From Neoceratodus forsteri (Eukaryota; Chordata; Ceratodontiformes; Ceratodontidae): DNA of 64,000 nucleotides. The notes under the pieces were generated by a model, which worked only from the letters and a program-made list of their open reading frames with translations, was not told where the DNA came from and did no database searches. Every line of letters starts with the position of its first letter. The first letter of the stretch is position 1. The stretch is from assembly GCA_016271365.2 (NCBI GenBank), contig JADMNL010000023.1:610758501-610822500 (forward strand). Direction: 5' to 3'. Shown piece after piece: positions 10,399 through 20,972 of this stretch. A program made the translations under genes and the position numbers.

Positions 10399-11579
10399 TT
10401 TGCAAAAAAGCTGCATTAATGCACCAGTTGGGGTGCAACTTAATGCCACAAAATTTGGTAAATTTGGTGCTAGGATTTCCAACCCTAACTCTCCACCCCA
10501 CCAAGCAGCAAAAGAAAAATACCCCAAGCAATCATTGATGCACTGCCTTAGTGGACTTACATATGTCACTGCATTAGAACAGGCCCCATAGGGGGTGGTG
10601 CTTATGCAGCCAGACCTGTGTATTTGTTGTGCAGCATGCATGAGTGTGTGTGGCTACAGAAGCACAGGCCCCATGCAGGCCTGCCCTTTCTTCAGATAGG
10701 AGGCCCCATGGGGATTTTGCCTCTACTGCCAGAGTTACTCATGTATGCTGTACAAAGTACCTTCCTTCAGTAGATAGCATGACCCACTAGTGCATGGTTT
10801 TCTAAATGCAGCTGCATAACTGAAAAACCGCTTCCCTTGAGTAATTTCTAGATCAGCTGCTGAAATCATAATACAGACATTGCAACAGTACTTGTGTTTG
10901 CATAACTGCAGGTCCCACAGGGGCCTGTACTTCTTGAGCCAGATGTCAGTGTGTACAGTGTGACTTACATCTGTGGCTGAAGAAGCATTCTGCAGTCAGA
11001 AGTACTGCTGCAATTTAGATATCATTGATTTTGTATCACCTACGCTTCTGTAGTCAGAGGCCAATGTGTATATCTTACACCTGTGGCAGCAGAAACACAT
11101 GCTCATCAGGTGCATGTACATATTACTGTGTGGATGAGTGCTCGAGGCTACAGAAGTACAGGCCCCATAAGGACCTGTGCTTCTGCAGACAAAACAACTC
11201 TTGTAATTTGGGAATTGTGGATTTGTATCTGTGGCTGCAGAGGCCTGTGCTTCTGCACACAGAAGTAGTGCTGTGATTTGAGTATTGTGGATTTCTGTCT
11301 GCAGTGATAAGTGAATGTGTATGTCTTCTTGGGTGCATGCTGCAGATTCAAATCCATGAAAGTATCACATCCATGCTACTGAATTTGCATCATCTGGAAA
11401 CAGTTGTGTGTTGTTTGTCTTATCTGATAATGACGGTCTTTGGTTGTTTGTGTGGACTTGTTATTTTGCTGCTTTGGGGGTGGGGAGTGAGGACTGAAAT
11501 TCCTAATGCAAAATTTACCTACTTTTTTTGGTGTAAATTTGAACCCTAAGTGGTGCATTAACACAGTTTTTTGCAAACC
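10399..11579. mobile_element. Non-autonomous element with ~145-bp terminal inverted repeats
   Basis: The left end (about 10399-10542) and right end (about 11430-11579) are inverted copies: TTTGCAAAAAAGCTGCATTA on the left against TTTGCAAAAAACTGTGTTAA read inward from the right, followed on both sides by TGCACCA, an (A/C)ATTTTG word, CACCCC and AGCAGCAAAA. Between the TIRs lies a degenerate tandem array with no coding capacity. It looks like a DNA-transposon-derived or foldback element. Lone or short relatives of these ends occur at 57577-57663, 63491-63868 and 63940-64000. No clear target duplication is visible. Confidence 0.75.
10620..11340. repeat. Degenerate tandem array inside the long-TIR element
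   Basis: Recurrent words: (C/T)ACAGAAG(C/T)ACAGGCCCCAT (about 10657, 11150), GGCCTGTGCTTCTGCA (about 11173, 11242), ATCTGTGGCTGMAG (about 10970, 11226) and TTGTGGATTT (about 11215, 11285). Units of roughly 70-120 bases are imperfectly repeated, some in inverted form. Short frames here come from the repetition. Confidence 0.6.
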
Positions 11580-12475
11580 ATGGGCCCTATGCTAGAAGGA
11601 GCAGAGTTCCTCTGCGCCATGTGTGTGAGGTGTGGAGACACTCTGCACCCATTGCACCACCTGTGCAGCATTAACAAAATGGAGTGTGCAGCCCCTATTT
11701 ACACAATCCCCCACCTGCGCATATCGCAACATGCAGGGGGCAGGCAGGGGGCCATGCCAGCACCACATGACATGTACATAGCCACTTAGAGCTGTGCACT
11801 GGGGCATGTAGGGGGCCACCACTATGCCTGGGAAACCCTGCATAAGCCCACTTAGCACCACACACCTCCATCTCTCAACAAGAATATTCAACACAGGAGC
11901 AGTGATCGGCCATCCAGGACCACACAACCCTGCACCCAGCTGTGCCCCACACCTCCCCGTGCATGCCACCCCCCCACAAACTTGCATGGGGCACTGGCCT
12001 CTGGACTGCAGACCCCCACACAATACACCGGCTGTCCACCTCTTGTCCCCTCGCCCCAGTGGTGTAGTGGGCAGTGTGATCCCTCCCACCCAACACACAC
12101 CCTCTTACAAATGCCCCAAACCCAGTACCATTCCATCTGGTTGGGGACAAGGTGCAGCCGGCAGCACAAACCACCTCTCATCTTCATGACTGCCTGCCAT
12201 GTGGACATCTGTGGGGGAGTGCAGCCAATGCATCCCTCACCGTGTAAGGGATCTACTGTTGGTCCCAGGACAGGCAACCAATTGGATGCCTGCCCAGGTC
12301 CATGACTCCATCCCCAGCTGCCTTGTGGAATGATACATGGTGAGGGGACATGCCTGTGAACGGGTCACAGCCATTGGGGAATACTGGCAGTGCATACCTG
12401 TGTGCTGTGTGGAGCTCCGCTGGTGGGATACTCACCACGGACATGTAAATCCCACCCATTGGAGCATAGGCCCCA
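11580..12475. mobile_element. GC-rich dispersed element, copy G1 (about 0.9 kb)
   Basis: A GC-rich block with sharp edges in AT-rich DNA. It begins with GGGCCCTATGCT (11581) and ends with its near-inverse AGCATAGGCCCC (about 12462-12473), giving short terminal inverted repeats. It aligns along its length with the block at 30375-31238, for example CATTGCACCACCTGTGCAGC against CATTGCACACCCTGCACAGC, and a shared CCCAGGA, ATTGGATGCCTGCC and GGTCCA region. Several overlapping frames (up to 168 residues at 11592-12098 minus) exist on both strands because stop codons are rare at this composition. They share no conserved protein between the copies that I can see, so I do not call genes. Confidence 0.7.
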
Positions 12476-12955
12476 ATATATGTATATTATCATGGCATAG
12501 TAGTGCAAGGATAGTTAGGGTTCGGTAAGGTGTTAAATGTAAAACTCTAATTCTTGCTTTCAAGGAAATAACCTAATATTGGGCATGCACGGACTTGGCT
12601 GGAAGGTTCTCAAGATGTGAAATGTTTCATAATGGCATCTTATATGGTTTCCGAAATATAGAATATCACTTTTTAATGAAGTGCAGTGTTTTTCCTATAC
12701 TATTTACACATTTTTTTGCTCTCATGTACAGGCTAGATTGCATGGAATTTTTAGGGTAAAAGAGGCCTTAGCCAAGGTAATTCCATTCAAAGGTTTTGTG
12801 AAAAAATTTTAGTAGGTACCAGAGTTACAAGGATTTAATTTTTTTTGGAGCATGCTAAGTAGGGTTTTGAGTTAAACCTCTGATATGAACTGAAAATGTT
12901 TGGGTTGTGAGACCATTTTTGGTTCACATTACTTAGTTGTCATGACACAAAAAAG
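12476..12955. other. No recognised feature
   Basis: AT-rich DNA without a recognised gene or repeat. Confidence 0.45.
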
Positions 12956-12957
12956 AG

Positions 12958-13315
12958 TTTTATTTATTTATTGAAATGTTTCACCAGGAGGGCACACTGA
13001 ACAACAAGTTGCTCATCTCACAGTGTGACCTGGGGGGAGGGGTTACATAGGGTTGTGAAGGATGATCAGTTGCAATAGTATGTGGGTAGTACAAACAATA
13101 CAACATTGTAAGATTCTGCAACAGTTGGAACACAAGGTATTGTACAATAAACAGTAGTGGAACATTGGGTAAATTACAACACATGTCCAAAATCATACAA
13201 AAGAACATATAAATGTACGAAACAGTAATAATGTGATAGAACCATTTATAGTGCATGAGTGTACCAGGAGAAAACTTGAGGTAGTATGCAAGTGCTGTTG
13301 GATTAAAAATGATGG
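12958..13315 (-). mobile_element. L2-like LINE 3' end, fragment K
   Basis: On the minus strand this ends in TTTCAATAAATAAATAAA after a segment with GGTCACACTGTGAGATGAGC and TGTGCCCTCCTGGTGAAACA, which matches the 3' end of the plus-strand fragment at 15310-16225 (GTGAGACGAGC...TGCCTTTCCTGGTGAAACA). Only 3' untranslated sequence is present. It is 5'-truncated where CR1 copy A begins. Confidence 0.75.
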
Positions 13316-15309
13316 AAATGAAAGAAAAAGCCACTATGGTTCTCAAAAGAAGTGGCGGTGAAGCTTAGGAAGAAAAAAATAGCATTTAGGAAGTATAATG
13401 AAACACAGAAGGAGCAGGACAGAGAACTGTACCAGTTAAGGAGAAGGAAGCAGGGAGGGTAGTCAGAATAGCAAAGGCACAAACTGAGGAAAAGATAGCC
13501 AACTCAGTTAAGAAGGGGGATAAAACCTTTTATATGTATATCAGAGAGTGTAGAAAGACAAAAGGAGGGATAGTGATGCTAAATAGAATGGATGGTGGGT
13601 GGGCAGAGAGTGTACAGTGAAAAAGCAGGGATACTGAATGAATACTTCTGTTCAGTATTCACAAAAGAGGAAGTGGGGGAGGTGCCTAATCCAATTAACA
13701 GAATCATTCTGGAGACGGGGGGTCAATCCCAGTCCTTTCACAGAAGAAAGGGTTCTGAAAGAACTCCTAAAACTGAAGGTGGACAAAACAATGGGGCCAG
13801 ATGGAATTCACCCCAGAACTCTAAAAGAATTAAGCAGAGAACTAGTGATACCACTGACTACCCTTTATAACAAATCATATGAGGATGGTGTGATACCTGA
13901 GGACTGGAAGAAGGCTGATGTGATTCCCCTTCACTAAAGTGGGAGCAAGACAGAGGCAGGAAACTACAGACCTGTCAGTTTGACCTCTGTGGTAGGGAAA
14001 GTGATGGAATCACTTCTGAAGGAAAGAATTGTTGAGTACCTAGAGGCCAGTGGGGCACAGGACCCAAGGCAGCATGGTTTCACAGCAGGAAGGTCATGTC
14101 AGATGAATCTAATTGATTTTTTTGACTGGGTGACCAAAGTAGTAGACCAGGGAGGGGCTGTGGACATGGCCTACCTAGACTTTAGCAAGGTATTTGACAC
14201 AGTCCCACACAAAAGATTAGTAGACAAATTAACCAGCATTGGAGTGGGTCCCAGGGTGGTAGCCTAGGTAAAATATTGGCTGAACAACAGAACACCGAAG
14301 GTAATTGTAAATGGAGCCCACTCTGACAAAAGAGGGGTTACTAATGGGGTACCGCAGGGTTCAGTACTGGGTCCAGTCCTTTTTAATGTCATTATAAGTG
14401 ACATTGCAGAGGGACTGGAAAGAAAAGCATGCCTCTTTGCAGATGACACAAAGATCTGCAACAGGGTTGATGCTCAAGGAGGCATGGAAAGGCATGAGAA
14501 GTGACTTGGCAAGGTTAGAGTAATGGTCAGAAGTATGGCAGCTTGGATTCAATGCAAAGAAGTGCAAAGTAATGCACCTGGGAAACAAAAACCCAGGGGA
14601 AGATTACACAATGGGGGGAGGTAGTAACAACAACAAAAATGGAAAGGGACCTGGGGGTAGTCATATTAGATGACCTTAAGGTTGGCAAGCAATGTGAGAA
14701 GGCAGTAGGGAGGGCTGGAGGGATACTGGGACATATAGGGAGAGGCATCACCAGCAGAAAACAGGAAGTTGTTATCCCCTGTACAGACAGTTGGTGAGAC
14801 CCCATCTGGAGTACTGCTTCCAGTTCTGGAGACCCCATCTCCGCAAGGACATAGACAGGAGGGAGGCAGTTCAGAGGAGGGCAACTAAAATGGTGCAGGG
14901 TCTGCAAGAGAAGCCATATGAGGAGAGGCTAAAGGAGCTTAATATGTATACCCTTGAGGAAAGGAGGGAGAGGAGGGACATGATAGAAACATTTAAGTAC
15001 CTCAGTGGAATCAACAAAGTCCAAGACAGTAGCATCTTTCAGAAAAAGAGATATGCAAGAACAAGGGGACACAATTTAAAGATAGAGGGGGGATGGCTCA
15101 GGGGCAATGTGAGGAAGTATTTTTTTCACAGAGAGAGTGGTGGATGCATGTAACAGCCTTCCTGAGGAGGTTGTGGGGTCTAAAACTGTGGGAGAATTCA
15201 AGAATGCATGGGACAGACATAAGGCAATTTTTGTGGGGGGGGTAGGAAGAAATAGGCTGTTGGTTAAATAGGATGTGCAGCTTATCCTCTAGGTAGAGAA
15301 ATGGGCAGA
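13316..15309 (+). mobile_element. CR1 LINE copy A, 5'-truncated (RT and 3' part)
   Basis: It starts abruptly at the position equivalent to 21905 of copy B (GAAAGAAAAAGCCACTATGG), so EN and ORF1 are missing by 5' truncation. RT and the C-terminal region follow. The last about 47 bases of the element lie at 16226-16272, separated by an inserted L2-like fragment. About 90% or better agreement with copy B by eye suggests one subfamily. Confidence 0.88.
13370..15150 (+). pseudogene. CR1 reverse transcriptase, copy A, broken
   Basis: Pieces in different frames: KVDKTMGPDGIHPRTLKELS (about 13778-13836), EDWKKADVIPLH then a stop at 13935, then RIVEYLEASGAQDPRQHGF and YLDFSKVFDTVPHKRL (14025-14220), a stop at 14265, GVPQGSVLGPVLFN (about 14347) and the catalytic FADDTKICN (about 14436-14462). 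The C-terminal thumb/connection part (SGINKV...) follows at 14791-15150. All RT signature blocks are present, but frameshifts and stops make it inactive. The enzyme would copy its own RNA at a nicked target site. Confidence 0.88.
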
Positions 15310-16225
15310 TCATCCCCCACTGAAGGACCACCACCAGCCAATTGGCCTTCTTCTACCTCTTCTCCAAACTCTGGAATGGCCTACTGGCCCAGATCCACCA
15401 TTCATCATCCAAATACTCCTTATCCTCTGCCCTCTCTAACTTCCTTACTACAAATTGCAACTGCCCCTAACTCCCCTCCACTTCGATACCTCTCCCCCTG
15501 TTCCCCCCTGAGCCTGACCAGTGACCTGGAAATTCACCTAATTGACTGGCTTATATACTGCCCCTCGCACTTACACCCACGCCATCTCTCCTCTCGCCTC
15601 CTCATCTAACATACCTCCGCTTCCCTACCCTCAACAATCACTACCATGCTCACTCCTTCTCCTTCTCACCCCATCTAAACTTACCTCCCCACGCTCCTTT
15701 ACCTACTAGTCCTATTCTCCCTTACCCTCCCATCCTGCTTTCCAACGCCTACTGGCAACCTGGTAATCCCACCGCAGCACAAGACTGGTACTGTCACTCA
15801 GACTGTCCTGGCATAATAGTGTGCAAATGGCACTTATGTAAGTATTGGATTCCCTCATTGTGTAACCATGTTATGTTCACCCCCCTTCCTGTTGTACATG
15901 CTCTCCATTGCCCCCACTGTGCCTTCCACACATTTATGTTTACCTACGATATGTCTAACCTTGCCTTTATAACTATGAATTGTATACCCTGTCATTGTTT
16001 GGTCACTGTTCTGTACTGCTATCCTATGCAATTTCCATATGTAATACCTCCAATCCAAGTACATTGTCTGTATTGCACTACTGTGAAACTCAACTACTGT
16101 ATGTATACCTGCCTCTTCTGTAACCCCTCCCCCCAGGTCGCACCGTGAGACGAGCATCTTGTTGCTCAGCGTGCCTTTCCTGGTGAAACATTTTCAATAA
16201 ACAATAAATAATAATAAATAATAAT
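15310..16225 (+). mobile_element. L2-like LINE 3' fragment nested in CR1 copy A
   Basis: CR1 A is interrupted after ...ATGGGCAGA (15309) and resumes with ...GACTAGGTGGGCC (about 16227), exactly the junction found intact in copy B (GGGCAGACTAGGTGGG, 23911-23926). The insert begins within the RT C-terminus (NWPSSTSSPNSGMAYWPRS, matching the LFSKLWN-type block of this family), carries a long 3' untranslated region and ends in AATAAACAATAAATAATAAT-type repeats. Target duplication is short (AGA or similar). Its 3' end matches fragment K. Confidence 0.85.
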
Positions 16226-16272
16226 AGACTAGGTGGGCCAAGCTGTCATTATCTGCCATCAAAGTCTATGGG
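16226..16272 (+). mobile_element. CR1 copy A, displaced 3' terminus
   Basis: GACTAGGTGGGCCAAGC, then ATTATCTGCCATCAAAGTCTATGG, is the conserved CR1 3' end seen at 23918-23970. It is separated from the rest of copy A by the nested insertion. Confidence 0.85.
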
Positions 16273-16479
16273 GTTAGGTTGTGCACACTGGTGACCCAGA
16301 AGGGCTGGTGGAGAAGAGAGGGGGAGAGGCAAGAACTGAATATGAGGAGAAGGGGTAGCCAAATCCTGATTTCCCCTTTCAGGATGTTGATAACCCTGCT
16401 GGGGGGGGTCATGATAGGAAGGCAGAAACTGGGGATAGGTATTAAGGTGGGTTAAAGCAGGAACAGCAGAGGGAAAGGT

Positions 16480-18280
16480 AATTATGTAGGGCAGAGGTAA
16501 GGGAGTAGTTGGAGGAGGAGTGTTGTATTTCAGGGGGGAGGGAATTCCAGATTTTAGGGAAACAATGGGTGAAACCAGTCTGACTGATGAGGGTGGAGAG
16601 GTGAGGGACCGTCAAGGTGTGGGTGTCATTTGATCTGACAGAGTGGGTATAGGGAGGTGGAGGAGAGAGAGAGAGGATGAGAGATAGGAGGGGAGCCCCC
16701 CAAACCAGAATTTGGAGGTTAGTTTGACACAGTGAGAGATGAGTCTGTGAGATAGTGGAAGAAAGGTTGGAGAGCGACAGAGTTCACAGTGGTGGGAATG
16801 GGAAGAGGAGTCGATAGCAAAGTGGCAGAAGGAGTTAAAGAGAGTGTCCAACTTGGTCAAGGAAGATTTGGGAGCAGCACCATAGACTACGTCACAGTAG
16901 TCAAAGATGGGGAGTATCATCTTCTGGACAATTTCATGCCTCGCAGACAGCAGGATGCAACTTCAGTTCCTATACAGAACACCAACTTTGGGGCGCAGTT
17001 TCTTCAGGATAGCATCGATATGCACAGAGAAGTTGAGGTGCTGGTCCAGCCAAACCTCCAGATATCTAAAAGAGGAGGTGTCCTCCAAGATGGTCCCATC
17101 AAGGGTGTAGAAGTTGGGAAGGGCTGGTAGCCTAGCAAGTCTCTGCCTAGTGCCAAAGGTCATTGAGACTGTTTTCTTGGTGTTTAGAAAAAGCTGGTGA
17201 GAAGCGAACCCGGAGCTGAACTTGGTTGAAGTCATGGTGTAAGCAGGTTTGCACAGTAGCAGGGTTTTTGACAGAACTGTACAAAACAGTATCGTCAACG
17301 TACATGTTGATAGACGAGAATGAGCAGGCTCTGGGAAGATCATTAAGGAAAATAGAGAAGAGTAGGGGACCAAGCACTGAGCCTTGAGGGACACCAGCGT
17401 TGATGGGGAGTGGAAGGGAGATGGAATCAAGGAATCTCACTGATTGAGTCCTGCTAATGAGGTATAATTTAAACCAGTTGGTGGCTGATGGGGCAAGGCC
17501 AGCTGAGGAGAGTGAATCAAGAAGCAGGGGGATGTGAAACAGTGTTGAAAGCTTTGGCTAAGTTGACAAGGATGACTGAGGTGATCAGGCCACCGTCCAT
17601 CCCTGAAAGGATGGAGTCAGTAAGCCTGAGGAGGGAGGTGGTTGTTGAGTGGTTCTTCTGAAAACCAGATTGGAAAGGGGTGAAGAAGGAGGAATCAGAG
17701 AGGAAGGGTGATAGTTGAGAGAGAATTAAAGTTCTTGAAGTTTGGCAAGGGTAGGAAGGAGGGCAATGGGGCAATAGCTGCCAGGATTAGATGTGTCACC
17801 ACCCTTGGGGAGAAGAAGGACTACAGCCTGTTTCCAGGATGAGGGTACTCGGGCAGAAATAAAGGACAGGTTAAGGATTATTTATTTATTTAAAATTTGG
17901 TGACCGGGAAAGGCACACTGAGCTGGAGCTCATTTCCAGGTGCGACCCGTGGGAGATAGGATAAGCAATTGCAGGAGCAGAAAGGTAGAGAAGTTTAGCA
18001 TCAAGCTCATCTGGTGAGGAGCCTTTAGAGGGGTTGAGGGATAGGAGAGCATTAAGAGCTTCATCAGAGGAGATAGTAGAAAAGGAAAATGGAGAAGGGG
18101 TAGGCACTGGCTGAGGCAAAGGGCTGAAGTTAGTAGGTGACAATGGGGAGAGGAAATTTAGAAGGGATGTGGTGTACGAAGTGTAGTAGGCATTAAATTT
18201 ATTGGCCACAGAGCCAGGGTTGGAAACTAGGGAGTTATTTATTTTGAGAACTGGAGCGGGAAGGGGAGAGTTTTCTGGTC
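16480..18280 (-). pseudogene. L2-like reverse transcriptase, copy J, broken
   Basis: Minus-strand blocks: LNPSKGSSPDELDAKLL (about 18060-18005), WKQAVVLLLPKGGDTSNPGS (about 17840-17785), SGFQKNHSTTTSLLRLTDSI (about 17660-17600), VNLAKAFNTVSH (about 17580-17545; the usual D of DLSKAFD is N), GVPQGSVLGPLLFSIFLNDL (about 17400-17340) and catalytic MYVDDTVLY (about 17310-17285). LPIFDYCDVVYGAAPKSSLT follows (about 16915-16855). Frameshifts separate the blocks and an insertion interrupts the N-terminal part. Confidence 0.85.
17883..17948 (-). mobile_element. Tiny (about 65 bp) L2-like 3'-end insertion
   Basis: Within copy J the RT reads ...PAIAYPISH up to about 17948 and resumes with ILNLSF at about 17882. 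The intervening bases (on the minus strand GCTCAGTGTGCCTTTCCCGG, then AAATTTTAAATAAATAAATAAT) are the 3' terminus of an L2-like LINE with its A/T-rich tail. This is an extremely 5'-truncated retrotransposition event. Confidence 0.75.
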
Positions 18281-18290
18281 ATGATGACCA

Positions 18291-18867
18291 CCATCTTGTA
18301 TTATTTTTTCAAACAAGATGAAAACATTGAAAATACAGTAAAATGATGTCTGTTTTATATAGGTTTTACCCCTCAGGTTCACTGGCCTGTCTGTCCCCAC
18401 CTTCTACATACTGGCTGCCACCTTCCCTGGGCTTACCTCTGCAGTGTTCCCACATAGATTACCCCATGATGGGGCTGCAGGGGAAGGGCCTTTCTCTCCC
18501 CCCCATAAATAAATCAAGAATCTGCCAAAGTTTCTGGGTGGTTGTGTGGGCCTGAGGATGCCTCCAGTGTGCCAGCCAACCCTTGGGTCACATTTTCTGT
18601 CCCTTGTGTGTATCAAGGCAACATGAGAATACATTTGGAAGTGCACATGTACCCTTGAACCTGTGTCTCTCACCCTAACCCATGATGCTCACATCTGCTG
18701 CTTGGTCATTTGGCGCTGCCATCAGACCTCCACCTGGAGGCAGCCAAGAGTCAAGTTGGCAAGCCTTCCCAATCTAACAAAAGAGAGCTGCCTGACAGCT
18801 GCTGCATCCTGCCACAGCCCCCCTCTCTGCTGACCCCCGATAACCAGAGCATGTTCCCAAACAAACA
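18291..18867. other. No recognised feature
   Basis: Moderately GC-rich DNA. The frames at 18343-18555 (+) and 18404-18673 (-) show no motifs. It may be upstream flank or the distal 5' part of CR1 copy B. Confidence 0.4.
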
Positions 18868-19590
18868 GAACACCAGGAGGAAGGAGCTACTGGTATAAAT
18901 AAACTTCTCTACTGGGACTAAGAACTAGAACTCTTGTATTGGGACCTTCAATTTAGGGTAAATAAACATAAAAATAAAAGTTAGTGTGTTTGTCAGAGTT
19001 AGTTGAAGTGAATTGTTATCTGTTATCTGTGTTATTTGTGTAGGTATCTAAGTGCTTGTCACAGGTGTCTGAAGGGAATTGTTATCTGTGAAATTAACTA
19101 AGTGTAGAAAGATTTGCAAAGTAGGGGGCGTTGCTTAGCTAGAAGGAGCCAGGTTAAAACCAGATTTAAACACTGTCCTAGATAGCTTCTGCCAGAGAAC
19201 AGATAGAACACCAGGAGGAAGGAGCTACTGGTATAACTAAACTTCTTTACTGGGACTAAGAACTAGAACTCTTGTACTGGGACCTTCAATTTAGGGTAAA
19301 AAAATAAAAGTTAGTGTGTTTGTCAGAGTCAGTTAAAATGAATTGTCATCTGTTATCTGTGCTATCTGTGTAGTTATCTAGGTGCTTGTCACAGGTGTCT
19401 GAAGGGAATTGTTATCTGTAAAATTAACTAAGTGTGGAAAGATTTGCAAAGTAGGGGGAGTGGCTTAGCTAGAAGGAGTCAGGTTAAAACCAGATTTAAA
19501 CACTGCCCTTGATAGCTTCTGCCAGAAAACAGACAGAACACCAGGTGGAAGGAGCTACTGGTATAACTAAACTTCTCTACTGGGACTATA
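18868..19590 (+). repeat. CR1 copy B 5' tandem repeats (units 338 and 330 bp plus a partial)
   Basis: The word CACCAGGAGGAAGGAGCTAC starts at 18871 and 19209, and a variant at 19539. The two full units are nearly identical throughout (TAGAACTCTTGTA(T/C)TGGGAC, GTCACAGGTGTCTGAAGGGA, GATTTGCAAAGTAGGGGG). The third stops after about 50 bases, where the C-rich tract starts. The position directly upstream of ORF1 resembles the monomer arrays that drive transcription in some L1 elements; that function is inference here. Confidence 0.8.
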
Positions 19591-19591
19591 T

Positions 19592-19660
19592 TGCCCTCCT
19601 TCCCTCCCCTCCCCTCCCCCCTCCCTCTACCCTAAACCAGTTCTACTTTTATAGGCACAG
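19592..19660 (+). promoter_or_regulatory. Candidate CR1 internal promoter: C-rich tract plus TATA-like box
   Basis: A CCTTCCCTCCCC-type tract is followed by TTCTACTTTTATAGGC (TATA-like TTTTATA at about 19647-19653), about 310 bases before ORF1. Copies C and D have the same arrangement on the minus strand: a C-rich tract, then TTCCTTTATA. Conservation in three otherwise different 5' regions suggests function; there is no direct proof. Confidence 0.45.
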
Positions 19661-19959
19661 GATTTGACTGACAACAGGAACTTCCTGTGTGGGAGCAGGA
19701 AGTGAGTGATCACAGAGCCACCAAAGACTCACCATCCTAGAAGGGAAAAGTAACTCTCCATGCCCCCCAGCTGCTGGAGATCTGACTCTGAGCAAGTAAG
19801 CAGACTACTGAGAAATACAGGGACTTCTTGTCTCAGAACAGGAAGATCAGTAGCTAAAAGGACACATAAGCAGTAAGTAAGGAGAGAAATAAAAAGAAAT
19901 AAACAAACAGAGGAAAGAGTAAGTATTCCAAAAAACAGTTAGGGGGCCAGAAATAAGAC

Positions 19960-20885
19960 ATGATGGGAGTGGTGCAGTGCAGTGGCTGTGGAGCAGCAGT
20001 CTTCCGGGAGACATTCTGGAGGATGCGGTGTTGTCCCATCTGCAGGCACCTCTCTGGGATGACGGAGGAGGTTGCTCATCTCCAGGCTGAGTTGGCCAGG
20101 ATTTGTGTGACCTCTTCTTCCACCCAGGGACCACCAGGGTCACTGCCATTGTCTCAGAGGTTGCCAAGAAAGAGAATCCGTTGGACCACAGTGGGCTCAG
20201 GGAGGGTGAGGGTGGTGGAACAGAGGAGCATCCCTCCAGTTGTACCTCTCCACAATTTCTATGCCATTCTGGAAAAGTGTGGTTCCTCTAAGGAGTCACC
20301 CACAGTGGACACCAAGGAGGATGCTGGGAACCTCCACAAAGGAGACCCACAGGAGGGTGGCATGGGACCCCACAGGGGAAGAAAACAACTCCTGGTGGGG
20401 ACTTCATTGCTAGGAAGGCAGAACTGGGGGAGGAAGGGGAGAGGGAGGTAAGGTGCCTTCCTGGCACCATGGCTTGGAGGGACAGGGAGTGAATCCTCAG
20501 GATTGCAGGAGCAGCTGTACAGGGGAAGGAACTGGATGTTATTGTCCACCTAGGGACAAATGACCTGGCTAATAAAGGGATCAGAGCAGTGCAAGAAGTA
20601 TTTGCAGAGATGGGGAGGGGCCTTAGACAAATAGCGCACAAGGTAACCTTCTCAGAGGTGCTGCCTGTCTATGGCATGGGTGAGGCTAGGGTACTCCACA
20701 CCATGGGATTCAATCAGTGGTTGAAAAACTGGTGCAGTGCTCAGGGATTTGGCTTCATTGGGAACTGGGGGTCCACCTGGAGGGATGCAGGCCTATACTG
20801 GTGTGATGGTCTGCATCTGTCCAGGAGGGGAACCAGGATCCTAGGTGATAGGTTGAAATGCTTCATTGGCAAGCATTTAAACTAG
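19960..20885 (+). pseudogene. CR1 ORF1 (Cys-finger + GDSL esterase), copy B, broken
   Basis: The first 163-residue frame opens with CSGCGAAVF and CCPICRHL, a four-cysteine finger followed by an amphipathic EEVAHLQAEL stretch, typical of CR1 ORF1. Near 20394 it reads LLVGTSLL where copy C has MGDSIIR, so the D of esterase block I is lost, and a frameshift follows. The rest continues in other frames: block III region near 20550 (GQMTWL-type, shifted), then FAEMGRGLRQIAHKVTFSEVLPV at 20589 onward and DGLHLSRRGT (block V with H) near 20805-20835, ending at 20885. It is inactive. Confidence 0.82.
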
Positions 20886-20972
20886 ACAAGGGGGAGGCAC
20901 TGGAAAGGAGCAGGAAATCCTAGCCCCCCAAAAAAAATCAGGGTAGTAAGTGAGGTAGATACCAACATAGAG

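Larger units (their letters stand above)
16273..18290 (-). mobile_element. L2-like LINE copy J, 5'-truncated
   Basis: Minus-strand element carrying RT from its N-terminal domain (about 18280) to the C-terminal DYCDVVYGAA block (about 16895) and beyond (PKIWNSLPPEIQHS, about 16560). EN and the 2A region are absent. A 65-bp piece of another L2-like 3' end is inserted at about 17883-17948. It lies immediately downstream of the CR1 A terminus. Confidence 0.82.

Noticed and set aside
11592..12305. Overlapping frames of 99-168 residues on both strands
   Set aside because: They lie in GC-rich element G1, where stops are rare. The related copy G2 does not preserve any of these proteins.
20259..20641. 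Minus-strand frames of 96 and 117 residues
   Set aside because: Antisense of CR1 copy B ORF1 (esterase region).
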